Origin: Tubiluchus corallicola
Taxonomy: Eukaryota > Priapulida > Priapulimorpha > Priapulimorphida > Tubiluchidae
Reading direction: 5' to 3'
DNA length: 64,000 bases
NCBI GenBank assembly: GCA_030141605.1
Contig: JAQGDQ010000131.1
Location: 1 to 64,000 of the forward strand
The notes under the pieces were generated by a model. The model worked only from the letters and a program-made list of their open reading frames with translations, searched no databases and was not told the DNA's origin. Both the position numbers and the translations under genes were made by a program. Positions 21,806 through 34,300 of this stretch are shown here, one piece after another. Positions within the stretch are counted from its first letter, which is position 1, and each line of letters starts with the position of its first letter.

Positions 21806-21835
21806 AATAAAGATTTTACTACTACTACTACTACT
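21806..21835 (+). terminator. LINE 3' end: AATAAA and (ACT)n tail
   Basis: AATAAA at 21806-21811 followed by six ACT triplets at 21818-21835, after which non-LINE sequence begins. Confidence 0.8.
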
Positions 21836-22212
21836 TGTTAACCAAACTCCACTGCGCTACAGTGACTGCACACAGTTCAGGTATGCAAAGAAATTGTGCA
21901 GAACAACAATTTCATTTATTTATGAGATGATTCAAAGATGGTATGCAATTTGCTTTGAAAACAAATCATTCTAATAGGCACAGTTTCATGCCACCAAGTA
22001 AAGCAAGTTTATTAAGAGTGGCTTGCTATACCAATGCAATAAAGCAAAATAATTATTGGCCCTTTAATTATCACGTGATCAGGCATGACGTCACTCGCAG
22101 CGCCGAGGACAGTGGCCATATTGACAACAGAGTGTATCGTTGTTTCGTGTTTGTGCGGATATATTTGATATAAAAATAAGAACAGACAATTAGTGAACGG
22201 TTAAACTGAATT
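21836..22212 (+). promoter_or_regulatory. Calsyntenin promoter and 5' UTR
   Basis: Only about 375 bases separate the LINE end from the calsyntenin ATG. The stretch holds a perfect palindromic CRE TGACGTCA (22086-22093), an E-box CACGTG (22072-22077), direct and inverted CCAAT cores (near 22031 and 22055), and GGCCATATT near 22111, which resembles a YY1-type site. It is locally richer in CpG than its surroundings. The transcription start is not determined. Confidence 0.5.
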
Positions 22213-22300
22213 ATGAATATAGGACTACCCGTGTGGGTGGTAAGCCTCCTGGTAGCTGCCCATCTTTCTTTGTGTGGTTTTGCTAGCTCTGATTTTCCTG
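22213..22300 (+). CDS. CLSTN: Calsyntenin exon 1 (signal peptide)
   Basis: 88 bases, ends in phase 1 at a gtaagt donor. It encodes Met, a hydrophobic core ([14 protein letters not shown]) and small residues before a likely cleavage near CGFASS. This is the first ATG downstream of the promoter motifs. Confidence 0.9.
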
Positions 22301-25300
22301 GTAAGTTGTACTTGTACATTTTAATAAACGGATCTGCAGACTGAAACATACAGTAGGTAAGCCTACTAGTACTACTGTTTGTCGTGTTCGATAGGTCTGA
22401 TACTCATTCATTGTACTACATTATATTTTAATAATTGGATTCGTCTGCTTTAACATGATGATTTGTCGTGGAAACTAGAAACAAATGCAATGGAATAGAT
22501 GTATTCAGACCAATAATAATAATATTTCCTATTATGTACAAGAGAAGCACAGTATTTCAAATAGCTTGCACTGCAAATTTATTTTTGTCATCATCTTAGT
22601 GGAGTGATGGCAAATTAGATGACCTTTCAGTCGTTTTGCCACCCTCTCTCTTTCTTTCTTGTTACATCATTTGTTATGTTATCTTTGCTATTTTATTGAG
22701 ACAAATAAACTACTCTGTAGTCTGTAAATGCTATTTTAATGCTATCACTAGTAATTATTCAAACGCCATTTTCTTTATTTCGCATAGAAGAAGAACTTGC
22801 TTGCATAATGTATTGCCTCTTTACATTTGATTGGGCAATGGGCAAGCAGAATCCTAAAACTATATTAAAGGAAATCTTTCGCAAGACAGAGAGTTAAAGA
22901 CACACGTTAAATGAACACCATCTGATAATGTTTCTCTTTGCTGTCAGTATGAGTTGTCACATTATTTACATTTATATTATTATTGTTGGTGTTAATAGTT
23001 ACAGCACTGCTATTTTGCAAACTATTGGAATTATCTTTGAATTAACAAAAGCTAAAATAACTTTGGTTTGTGAGCAGCTAGTAAGAGAGATTTTTGTGCC
23101 CTTAAATGAGGCAAAATATAAGGAATTGTCTTTCATGTGAAATCTGAGATGAGATAAAAAATCAATGTGGATGGAAACTTTTGGTTTTGTTGGAAAAAAT
23201 TCTTACTACAAATTATGTAATATGCATCAAAAATATCATGCTTAATCTATGCCATGCTGTAATCTTACAGCCTTACGCGCATTGTCAAAAACTCGCTTCA
23301 GTAAACATATGTCTCAATTTGCTTGATTAGTAATAAACCAGTAATGAGAAATTTTCAGCAAGATCGTTATGATTCTTAAGATATCTTATTTCGCAATGTC
23401 TTATTTAGCTTTTAAACATTTACTGCTGTGATCGATAGCATTTAGCAAATTCTGTGAGACATCATTTCTATAAACTATTTCTGCAAAATTTAATAAATGG
23501 GGTGTTGTACATATGCGATTCCTGGAGTGTTTGTGCACATTAAATGCACCGTATTTTTCTTCATATGCCTATACTTATTTGCACAAGTCCTAATTGAAGC
23601 TAACTCATTTGAGCGTCTGCATTTGACTTCTGACTAAAACATGTTTCAAGTTGCAATTTCTCTGCTAATGATATGTCACTAATAACTTTGGCTTTAGTTT
23701 ATATGTGTTCCACATAAACAGTTTATACCCTCCGAGTTTTGTTGTGCAATATCACCATTTGCTGTCAACATGACTGCTTTGGTGATAAATTATCCGGTAT
23801 GTAACTGTGCGTATGAGCTACCTTGTGCACTGCCAGCTCGCTAGTAACTACCAAAAGTGTTTTGGTTTCTACAATTAGGGAGTATGCATCAAACGTACAA
23901 CTTTCTCACTCATGACTGAGCTAGACTAAACAGTATACAGAGCTCTTTTTCATTAGATATGTAAACGTACTCAAATAATTTACTGTAGTTTCTCTATACT
24001 AGAGAGCTTGCGCATTGCCATATGCAAGTGTAACCTCATTCATCAATCACATGTGTGAGACCTCACCGAAGTAAGTAAATTTCTTTCAGATAAACTCGCA
24101 TGTTAGATCCAAACAATTCCCAACAGTTAGAAACAAGAATGTGCAGCTAGAAAAGGAACAAATGCTACTTGAGTGTTAAAACCAAGCAAGTTTTGTCTTT
24201 CAGTGTTATGTAGTCACCATGGCAACGACTAAATGTCACATTTAGATCAATTTATTGCCTGCTTTTCATTACAAAAGATTTCATTGTTGGCGAGGTGGAA
24301 AAGGCTAATCACTTGCATTTTATATTGCTGAAATCGATGGCTGACTTTTCCAGTTATTAAGCAGCAGAGCAATTGTTAGAGTGCAAGAAGAAAGTGTGAA
24401 TACCTGCCTAGTTGTAAAATACATATAAGCAGATTGGAGATATAAAATGGTCATAGCATAATTTTTAGCTTATAACGTAACCTTATTTTTAATTTTTGTG
24501 GACATGCATTCAAACATGCTCACAACTTGCCATTGACTGCATTGACTATTCTGTAGCCAACACAAATAAACCTTAGACTTAGAATTTACAGATCATTTGG
24601 CCTCACTATTCGCCTTTGTACGCTGACTGCATAATGACTGTAACCATTTACAATCGCATTTAATAGGCATAATATGAAATAGTCATTTTCATTTAGCAGA
24701 AATGTCCCCTTAGTGAACAGAAAAGACGTATCCAACTGCCACGAATGTCTGAACATATTAATGTCATGTGAAGCTGCATAAAAATTGATTGACGGTTTGC
24801 CTGGAGGTTTATTACAATTAGGTTTCAGCTTGTCCGTTTATTGAATGCTGACTAGGGACAAATAATGCATTCATTATTGTTGCGTAACAGGTTGTTGATG
24901 ATAGTGAGTTATTGTTGTACAGTTATAGGGTAGCAGTTTTCTAAGCAGAGAGAACTAACTGATTGAAAATTGATTCAGATTAACTGATGATAAATAAATA
25001 AATGTAGCAAAAAGGTAAAACTTCCTAATACAACACACTGTTGTAATTAATACAAATGTGCAATTTATTGATTTCTTGATGTGTGCTGCAAATTCTTTGT
25101 AAGGCTCTGCAACACAGAAATCCTCTTGATATGATTCTGTCAAGAGCGCCATGACGTGGCTTTACAGCTGTCCTGGATTAACTCAAAGCCGTCTGAATCA
25201 TTAGGTTAATAAGGGTAGTCGCTTGTAGAACTTCTTTGATTCATTTCATTATTTCACGATTCACCTCGTACCACCTCATTAATCTAACGAAGTAGACAAT

Positions 25301-28300
25301 GCATACATGTACAGTAAATTATGTAGGATGATTGGAAACTCACTTTGAAATTTAAAAGTCATTATTATTTGCTGCTACAGTTTGTTGGACCCTTGGCTTT
25401 CAAGACAAAAGACAAGATTCATTTGCTGTCGCTCATTTAACAGACAACATCAGCACTAAAGCTATTTAGCCACTTACACTTACAACAATTTATGTGTAAG
25501 GATGCAACACACAAATAACGAATGACATGTAGGCTACATGCACTGGCATTGGCAGCTGCTAGTCTCGAACTCAAGACTGCGTAGCTGCAGTCTGAAATCT
25601 ATCCCACTTGGCCGCCCAACCCAGGACATCGGGACTTTGTAAAGGTAATCTAAAGTTAGCTTTAAATAAGCAATCCTAGAATGTGATAACGTGATAAACG
25701 TAATTACGTTAACTTCAAAATTCAAAAGTGCACAAACGTGAGAAAATAATTTCAGTTATTATTAGACATATCTAGAGAAATTTTGTCAGTGCTGTTCACT
25801 CTAAAATATTGAGAATGTTTGGTGAATGACATACGCTTGTAATGAGGCATTAAAAATCTCATTCTCAAAAACAAATTTAAATTTTTAATGGAAACCAGAA
25901 ACCAAGTGTACTATACTCCGGTTTTATTACCTAATCTCGGCTATAAATTTTGAAACTTAATTTGGCAGATTTCTTTAGAAACCTTCAACCTTTTCAAACA
26001 CAAGTTCCGTCTGGCTTCTACTGTTTGCGTTTCATATTATCAAACCTCTTACTCTAATGAAATGTTTATGGATGAAACCACTGTCTATGATGCTCTTGTA
26101 AACTAGCGCTAATTCGTATGTGATGAATATTTATAAGTTCATGCGTTATACGCTTGGATCCATTCTTCGTGTGTTGCATATAGATTGTGCCAGTTGACAC
26201 TGTGACAAAACACGAGAAAATCGAAACCTGAACTAAGCTTTCTTGAACGGGAGCCCGCTGTTAAATATCGCATGCTTTAGTTAAATTTGAAAACTGAACA
26301 TTGGTACATTTACTTTATATACAAATTGATGCATCACTCTTTCGTATGTACAATAATTGTGCACTTCGTGTTTTTTGTCTTATGAGAGGTATGCAACTGG
26401 GTATTTTAAATCATCTGTCATGCGATACTTAGCCAGTTGCTTTCACTGATCACTACCTTTAAAATACACACACTATCCAGACTACCCTGACACACGCAGC
26501 AGGAATTTGGTATCATTTTCACTAGAAATCATCAGAAACAAAGCAGCCTAATGTGCACCGAGTCAACTTAATGTATACATAAGACCTAATGTTTGCTAAA
26601 TGTATGCTAGTAATTTGTTAACTTTCAAATGACTATAACCCACATGTCATTGGTTGTTGCTGTTGCATTCAAATGTTAGGCTTTCGTTTGTATCATTCGC
26701 TTCATTTAGTTTATAAAAACTTTGATTTGACCACTTCAGACATTATCATGTGACTTTGAGAATACAGTGGGATAACACAATTTTCATTTCGATTTTATAC
26801 CTATCATTTTAAATGCACCAAAAATTTAATGCCAGGAAACTCAGGTCTACAGTTTATAAGACATGTCTAAACAAAATGACTGTACTGCGTTTAAGTTTGT
26901 CAGCTAAAAGCTAATGATAACTGCGTAGTTAAACTGCCTTGTAAATGCTATCTGCAAAAACACTTTTGCTACATTGAATTACAATATGTTAATCCTGTTT
27001 TGTGTAATGTAATCCTGTTTATATAGTGTAATAATGATCCGGATCCTGATTATTTCCTTGTCATTAACTGGAGTGATTAATAGCTACACATTTGGAAGCT
27101 GCTGAGCTGAATGATAACCTTTCGGATGCATGCATTCTCTCGGGGGAAAAAGTAATGCAGTTTAATACTCCCACCGATACTTGACAACATTATTATTATT
27201 ATCATTATCACATTTATAATGGTCATGTAATTTTCAAGCATTTCTAATTTATCACAAAATGTTTCCAGGTAATGCTGCAATAATGTATTTTCAAGACACC
27301 ATGATTATGCTGACAACAAAATGGGTTTTTATGCCATTTATTATTTTTTACAGTGCAACACAATACACATATTTTACAGTATACTAAAGCACAATAAAGA
27401 TTTCCTGGCTCCAAGAAAAACAGTAGATTGTTGTACACGTGTACGTTCTTTTACACCGCAAAAGAGTAATAATAATACACATCTTATCAGTAAAACACAG
27501 ATGTATACACGGATACATGGATGAATTTATGAAAAATCCTTGAATTTACTAACAAAACATGCATTTCGTAACCCATTACAGGTTGCTTCTTTAATTTGAA
27601 CACATAAAATGTGGAACATTTTCAAATGCAAAAATTATAAAGAACAACCCCAACAGAAAATAGAAAAGTGCATTCCCTAAGACCAGTATTGCAGGAACCT
27701 TGATGACTATTATATTGACAACAATGAAGAAACTAAATACTGTAAATAAACAAATAGTAACAGATGCTAAATCTATTAAGATACACCTTACCTTTGTGTA
27801 ATGGCTTAGGTACAGGGGTTACAAGAATTTATATTAAAATTTAATTTGATGAAGAGCACTTAGCATGCAATTTTTGTAATGAACAATGGTTGTAACTTGG
27901 AAATATTTCTTGTTGACAAGAACTGACACAATTGCTATTGCTTTTAATCTTTTATTGTCCGATTTATCAAGGTGGAATTGTATATCAGGTCACAATCACT
28001 ATATCCATATAATGGAAGGCAGCTTTGAATTCTGATTCAAAATTTGATTCTGTGGATCGATTACTCGTCTATAGGTTATATTCAATGGTTCTATAGCCTG
28101 ATGGTTAATAAAAGTCCATTATTGTTGAACTAGACACTGTTACCATTGATTTTGGTATTGATGTCTTAGCGGACGTGCTTTGATCCTGACAATTACTAAG
28201 AGAGTAATCAATAGCATCGTGGTTAGTAGTTTTGTATGACAGGTCACATCTAGGTTGGCTGCTAAATTGGGCTGCGTATTAAAACGCACTGAGATGGTTT

Positions 28301-31300
28301 CTGAAATGATCTCTAAAAGATAATATGACTACGAATAATAAAATTTAGCTGTGTGAGACTATGAACACGGATTCCAGACCTTTAATCTGAACTACCTTGA
28401 CTGAACTATCTCATCATGGTCATGTACTTTATGTGTCATGTGTGGGTGTAGGAGTCATAGGTTACACATTGTGCTTTGTTATACTCCAAGAGAAAATTGT
28501 ATATTATATTTTCGCATAAAGTCACAGTCGCCAAACTTTAGTATGATGATATGGCCATTACACATTCTATAGTTTCAAGTTTATTTATACGCTAAGGCAC
28601 AACGCAAACTGAAGTCGAGTATCAGTGGCAAAGCCTACTCGATATTGGTGTTTGTGGCGAACATTGCCCATGATAAAAAACTAGATTTATTTACCGCTGC
28701 CCATTTAACAGACAACATTAGCACTGCCGGTTATTTAACGACTTGCACTTAAGGACGCTACACACAAATAACATGTAGGGTATATACGGTAAGCCAATAG
28801 AAGTATCTTAACCACATTCTGGTGAATCTACATCCTCAACAAGGTAAAAAGCCAGATCATTGTAGTGAATGAAACTTCTCAGAGCGAATATTGAGCCCAA
28901 TATTGATCACGACCAATTCTCTGATCATTTTCGATGTGATGTTACTTCGATTGCAAGGCACGTTCACATGACCACTCAGCTATCCTACATTATGTCACAA
29001 CATCAGTTAAAACTCGGGTCACAAGCTTTCTGTCTTTGGAAATCAAAATAACCAATTGACAGCATGAGTAGTGCATGGGTCACGGAAAGCTGACCCATTT
29101 CGCATGGTTCGATGCCTCAAGCATTCTTTGCGTTGTTTGAAAGTGTCTTGCTTTAAGTCGTCTTTGAAGTTTCATTTCTGGTTTTTCCACCTGTTGTGAA
29201 CATGTGTAGAATGCTCTACAGCTGAATCCACCTAAATTGGCCGAATGGAGCCAAAGCTGGCTACATTCTTGGCAAACTGATGGAGTGTTACATACTTTCT
29301 TCTGTGACTGGAAGGAAAAATGGGGCGTTTACAAAGGTAAACGGAAACTGTAACTACCTAGAATTGCGCTTTCGGTCTTGATCGCCTGCTTTCCGTAAAA
29401 CTAATTTACGTAGAGTAGATTGTCTCTAACTCATTACATTTCTGTGGCCGTTGCTGCGTTGCTGATGCTGTACTGTAGGCTTGATACAAAAGATGCTCTT
29501 TACACTAAGCACTCCAATTGTAGAACTGTAGTTGCTGTGTTTGTATTTCCCTGTAAATGCGTCTGCCTTGTTACTATGGTGTCTCTCAATAACGCTCACA
29601 ACCTTCTCAACTTGCTTAATCATACTATACATTGTGACGCTTAGAATACATGTAGCGTTGTGCAGATTACTTCACTGCATCTCAAATTAAATATCGGATC
29701 ACTAAAAACCCGTAGTGAAGAGTTACAGAAGTAAGAGAGAGCAGATCATTTAATATTATAAAATAGTGATAAGGCACGACCCTTTTGAATTATTCACTCT
29801 ATGTTTTTCCTTGGTCTTGATTGTGAATCAGATAATGATAACACATATTTTGAGGTCATCTACGATTCTGCTTAATTCATTACTGTCTTATGTTTATTCT
29901 TAGAATTAAAAGATTGAATTTTCTTGGTACTTTCAGTTGCAGTGAATAACAAAATTTTGCGTTGTGACCAGTATTTTCGTGTTATCTGGCACTAGGATAA
30001 AACTCGTTGGTTTTATTGCTTTGTAAAACTGCACAGCTCACCGCTCCTCTTTGTAAGTCGTCACAAATATGCATTTACAAGTTTTTGTTGCTGTTATAAA
30101 AATTCGAGGTGGAGACTGTCACTGTAGTACTGCTTTACGGTATTTTTTTGAATAGCTCTCTTTTTTAGGACAAGCGCCAATTTTGTTAATGTGGGCCTAT
30201 GGTATAACACTGCTTGTTTCAGTTAGTCGTTCTAGTAGATTAACTTTCTCTAGTTGGTGTCCAACGATCCTTAAAATGTCTTGCTGTTTGCGAATGTCTG
30301 ATGTACAAGAATAAATTAATCTATCATCTTTCCTTGCTTGTTGACCGGTCTTCTCACTGGACTGTCCACCCAGTGTGTCCAGTGGCCCACTTGTTCAGTA
30401 TTGTCCAGACACCAGTATTCCTTTGTAGTTAGCAAATGCTTGAGTATTTAAAGAGCGTATGCAAGCGTTTACTCATCGTCTTCCTGGGTCTTTGACGCGT
30501 CTTTGCACTGGATTGTTACTTGTTAGCTGGTAATGATGTCTGAAACTGATGCTGCATTACCCTACAAACCAATTTGTTTGTGACATTTTGCAAGATAAGC
30601 TCTCTTGCAGTCGGATGATTCACGGGCATTAGGTAGAATCAATGTGCGCTGCTTCGCGGACCCCGGTAAATTAACTGCTGGCTACTCAAGTGATAGTTAT
30701 TATGTCAGCTCAGCAGGAGTAAGTTGGCTTTCTGTAAGTGTACTTCAAAATAAGTGTATATAGTTTGGCTTATTATGACTATTGATGCTCACTTTTATTT
30801 TAAGATACCAAGTAAATTTTATGATTAGAGTGGCTTAAACCAAAATGTTTAGGTAGAGTTTATTACCACAGCGATTTGATATCGCAAACACAATGATAAC
30901 GTAGTAGTAACCAAAAAGAAAAATCAATGATAACCTTATGTACACAGCAAGCTGGTTGGAATAAAATTTAAATGTTATGATTGCCTGAGTATGGTCAAAT
31001 TTAGTATCAAATAATAATTTTTTTTGCCGAGAAAGGGTATCCGTGTAGTTTCAGGTATCGGTCTGAATGTGTGCTATTGAAAAATGGAGCCACTGACCTA
31101 GCAGCGGTGCTGTGGAATTTTGGAAACATGAGTTGCAACCTGGTGGGCGTGAATATGCCAAAAACTTGCCAATAACCCGATAGGATACAATAACGGGTTA
31201 AATATGTGTTCTTTGCATTGTAGATAAAGTCAGCGACACATGGTAAAGCATAGAGTCCACAAGCCACAATCATCGCTAGCCGCCTCTAGTTTTGTTCAGA

Positions 31301-34300
31301 AGTTTCCCCCTTTTCTGTTCTTTTTTTTCTCTGAACAAGATGATTAGACCTCCGTGACTCTGTGTCATATTTTCCCTTGTCTCTGTTCTGATCCTGTGCT
31401 TTTCCTTACCATTATATGTCGCTTCAAACTTCAAAGCTATACTGTTAAAAATTTCTTCTGATCTGCAAAATAGTGCGTGCATACGACCAAATCTTAAAAG
31501 CATTCGAAATTGCGGGAGAAACTTTAATTCGTCCAATGCACGCAAGATAAATTATTTTTCGCTCGACTTGCGGGGATTTGGCTTGCACGCCTATTGATCA
31601 GCCGGGTGTTCCATTATATTTTTCATCAATATTTTGCGCGTGCAGTTCGCCCTGATTAAGTAATAAATTTCTCTATAAATCAACTTCCTAGATACCTGTG
31701 AGCACGAGATAAGAAGTTTTAATCTAACCCGGAATTACCGTGAAGCTGGCTGTTGTTAAAAACAGGCAGGTTCAGAAGCACTCATTACATTATTTAACAT
31801 CCTGCTTTTTTGAGTGTGCATGTTTAAGTACTGTTTGCCTGTTACGTATTCAATGTGGTCCCACCCGTATTTCAGTGGCTTTGCATGCCTTTGACGAAGT
31901 ATAAGTATGATGGCGTCTAAACTATGTGAACTTGCTTGGATAAAATAGATTAAAAATAAGATAAAATAAAAATTTTCAAGAGTTATAATAAGAGCGAAAC
32001 GGAATGAATTGTGATATAATAAGCTAAGTTGCGATAAAATAAGATAAGGTAAGGTAACGTACAGGAGCTTTATTTCAGGTAAAAGTTCAAGTTATCATCA
32101 CATACACAGTAAAATCCATGACGTCATGTATGTGATAAAATTTAAACACTGGTACAATAAAATGACCCAGTATTACTTAAGAAAAATTATGCACAGAAGT
32201 TTATTTGTAGTTTATTTTTCCAAAAATCACAAATTTTAGATAAAATGATACAAATACAATCACTGTCGAAAACTTCATTCACCAATGTATATAGATATTA
32301 TTTTGGTTGTTAACATTGGCCCAGCCCCAGCACTGGTTAACTTCGATCACAAAGCTCACTTAGTGGTCACTCTGCTATTCTCGTATGTAAGACCTAAGTA
32401 AAAAATTGTCAAGTGTAAAGACAATAAAGGCAAACTGTTGCAATAAGGTCGTAAGTTCTAATCTAAAAATATAACTTAATCAAACTGTTTAAGAGAAAAA
32501 GTTTCAAATAGTTTCTCTTGGCTTTTTGGGAATTAAGATGCCGTGTAAACTGCAAAATAGTAGAATCACGCAGTGAGCTGCACATTGTCGCTATCGTCCA
32601 TGGTCCAAACCATTTTTTACGGTGAAACAAGTTAAAAATTAAATTTTCAGGGTACTCTTGATTCGTTAACTGTCATTTCTGTTTAATGGTTTAGGAGAAA
32701 AAGGCACAAAGGTTCCATAGTTTCTTAATATACGTAAGCATAATTTCTTAATACATAGATACATTACATACGTAAGCTTAATATACGTTGTATGTTGCCA
32801 AATCAGCGATTGTTAAAGTTAACCAAAGTTATAAGTAGAGCAAATGTTGAAGTTATAAGTAATAAATAATTAGCTTCATTCCTAAACCGCTGGGCAGATT
32901 AAAGCTAATGAATTTCTAATCATCGAACAAAGAAATTGTACAGAAATTCGTCATTCGCGGTGGATTATAATGCACTTGCCGATGTGCCAACTACAGCTTG
33001 CTAATCCATAGAAAGTGCATTCCCAGATAAATTACTTTTTCCGCCATGGTGTCTTTGATGCGGATTGCACGAGAATTTGCTTCTAATGGTCGCTTTTGTA
33101 ACTGCTAATCCAAAGTCCAAATGCCGCCTGCGTTTTTGAAAATGAAAAACATTTAAAGCAGTAGGGGTGAGTAACCTACTAAATAACATTTTAAAAGGGA
33201 GAAATTGGGTCGGAATGGCATAACTGGATTAAAATATGCCTAAGCTGCATGTGTAGAAAGGAAGTGTGATTTATAGCTTTCACTGAACCGTTTTCGTTGT
33301 TCTTTTACTTATTCTTTTTCAACTGGTAAAATGACACCACTTAGGTTTTCAAAGGACAAGGTCACTTGTGAGCCTGTTGATAATCTTTTCTGGTCTAGTA
33401 AGTCTGGTCGACAGGGTAGCTTGGTCTGAAGTAATTGTAAGAGTCATGTGAAAGGACTGGTGACTGCAGAAATGATGATGACTTGGTTCTGTTTCTGGTT
33501 CTTTCTGTCATCAAAATTTAATGGCTTTGTCAGTTCTATAGCTGTTGAATGGATTTCAATGAAAATGTAAACGCTATGGATTCCATGATTTTGATGGAAG
33601 AACTACAAATTGTTCTCGACAAAATAAACAAAACTGACAAAATTGCATATATTTGCGGTGATTTTAAAATGGATTTGATACAGCACGAACAAAAAAACTA
33701 CATTAATAATTATCTTAATACAATATATAACAACCAGTTTATTCCAATTATTACCCAACCTTTCAATACTAACTACAACATCTGAAACACTAATTGACCG
33801 CATATATACTAATGATCTTGTGAGTCCTATCAAAGCAGGCATTGTTTTGTATCCTATATGAGACCATCTACCTATATTTGCAATAATCAAATCCTCGCAC
33901 ATATACAAATCAGTAGCAAAAATTAAAGTTGGGTCTTCTAAGAACTTCAATCAGAATGCTTTCCTCGACAAACTCAAACTTTCCTTACTAGACAACATTT
34001 TTTCAAAAATTTACAACAGTCTTAAAGAAACATGCACCTGAAAAAATATTATTATAGAAAAGAAAAAAGAACATTTCTAAAACCATGGCATACACGCTTA
34101 CACCTTCTAAAAAAACATAGCAACATGTACAGGACTCACAAGCTTTCCAATTCACTATTAAAAAGAAATCAGTACAAACAATACTCTAATAAACTAAATC
34201 ACATTAAAGCGCGTGCAAAGAAAAAATACTATGATAATCTCATCAGTCAAAATAAAGATAATATGCACAAAGTGTGGTCTTCTTTAACTGAAATCCTGAA

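Larger units (their letters stand above)
16393..21835 (+). mobile_element. CR1/L2-like non-LTR retrotransposon (LINE), nearly full length
   Basis: Two-ORF LINE: an esterase-type ORF1 (open 16440-17699), a 48-aa frame (17699-17845), ORF2 with endonuclease and reverse transcriptase (17997-21653), a short 3' UTR with AATAAA at 21806, and a terminal (ACT)n array at 21818-21835. Ending in a microsatellite rather than a poly(A) tail is usual in the CR1/L2 group. The 5' border near 16393 is estimated from where GCGTTAGAGGCGTC-type sequence begins. I see no target-site duplication. ORF2 is intact, so the copy is young. A 5'-truncated relative occurs at 63058-63798. Confidence 0.92.

Noticed and set aside
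22600-22830. Similarity of this stretch to the 3' UTR of the LINE fragment at 35.0-35.2 kb (shared GATGACCTTT and CCTCTC-type words)
   Set aside because: Matches are short and interrupted; it may be an old copy but cannot be supported by eye.
25553-25620. Possible tRNA gene (A and B boxes, minus strand)
   Set aside because: No acceptor-stem pairing or clean cloverleaf, and the sequence continues into a repeated body; it is a SINE head.
31060-31200. Possible fourth family A SINE copy (GAGCCACTGACC on the plus strand)
   Set aside because: Only one short block matches; the rest does not align.
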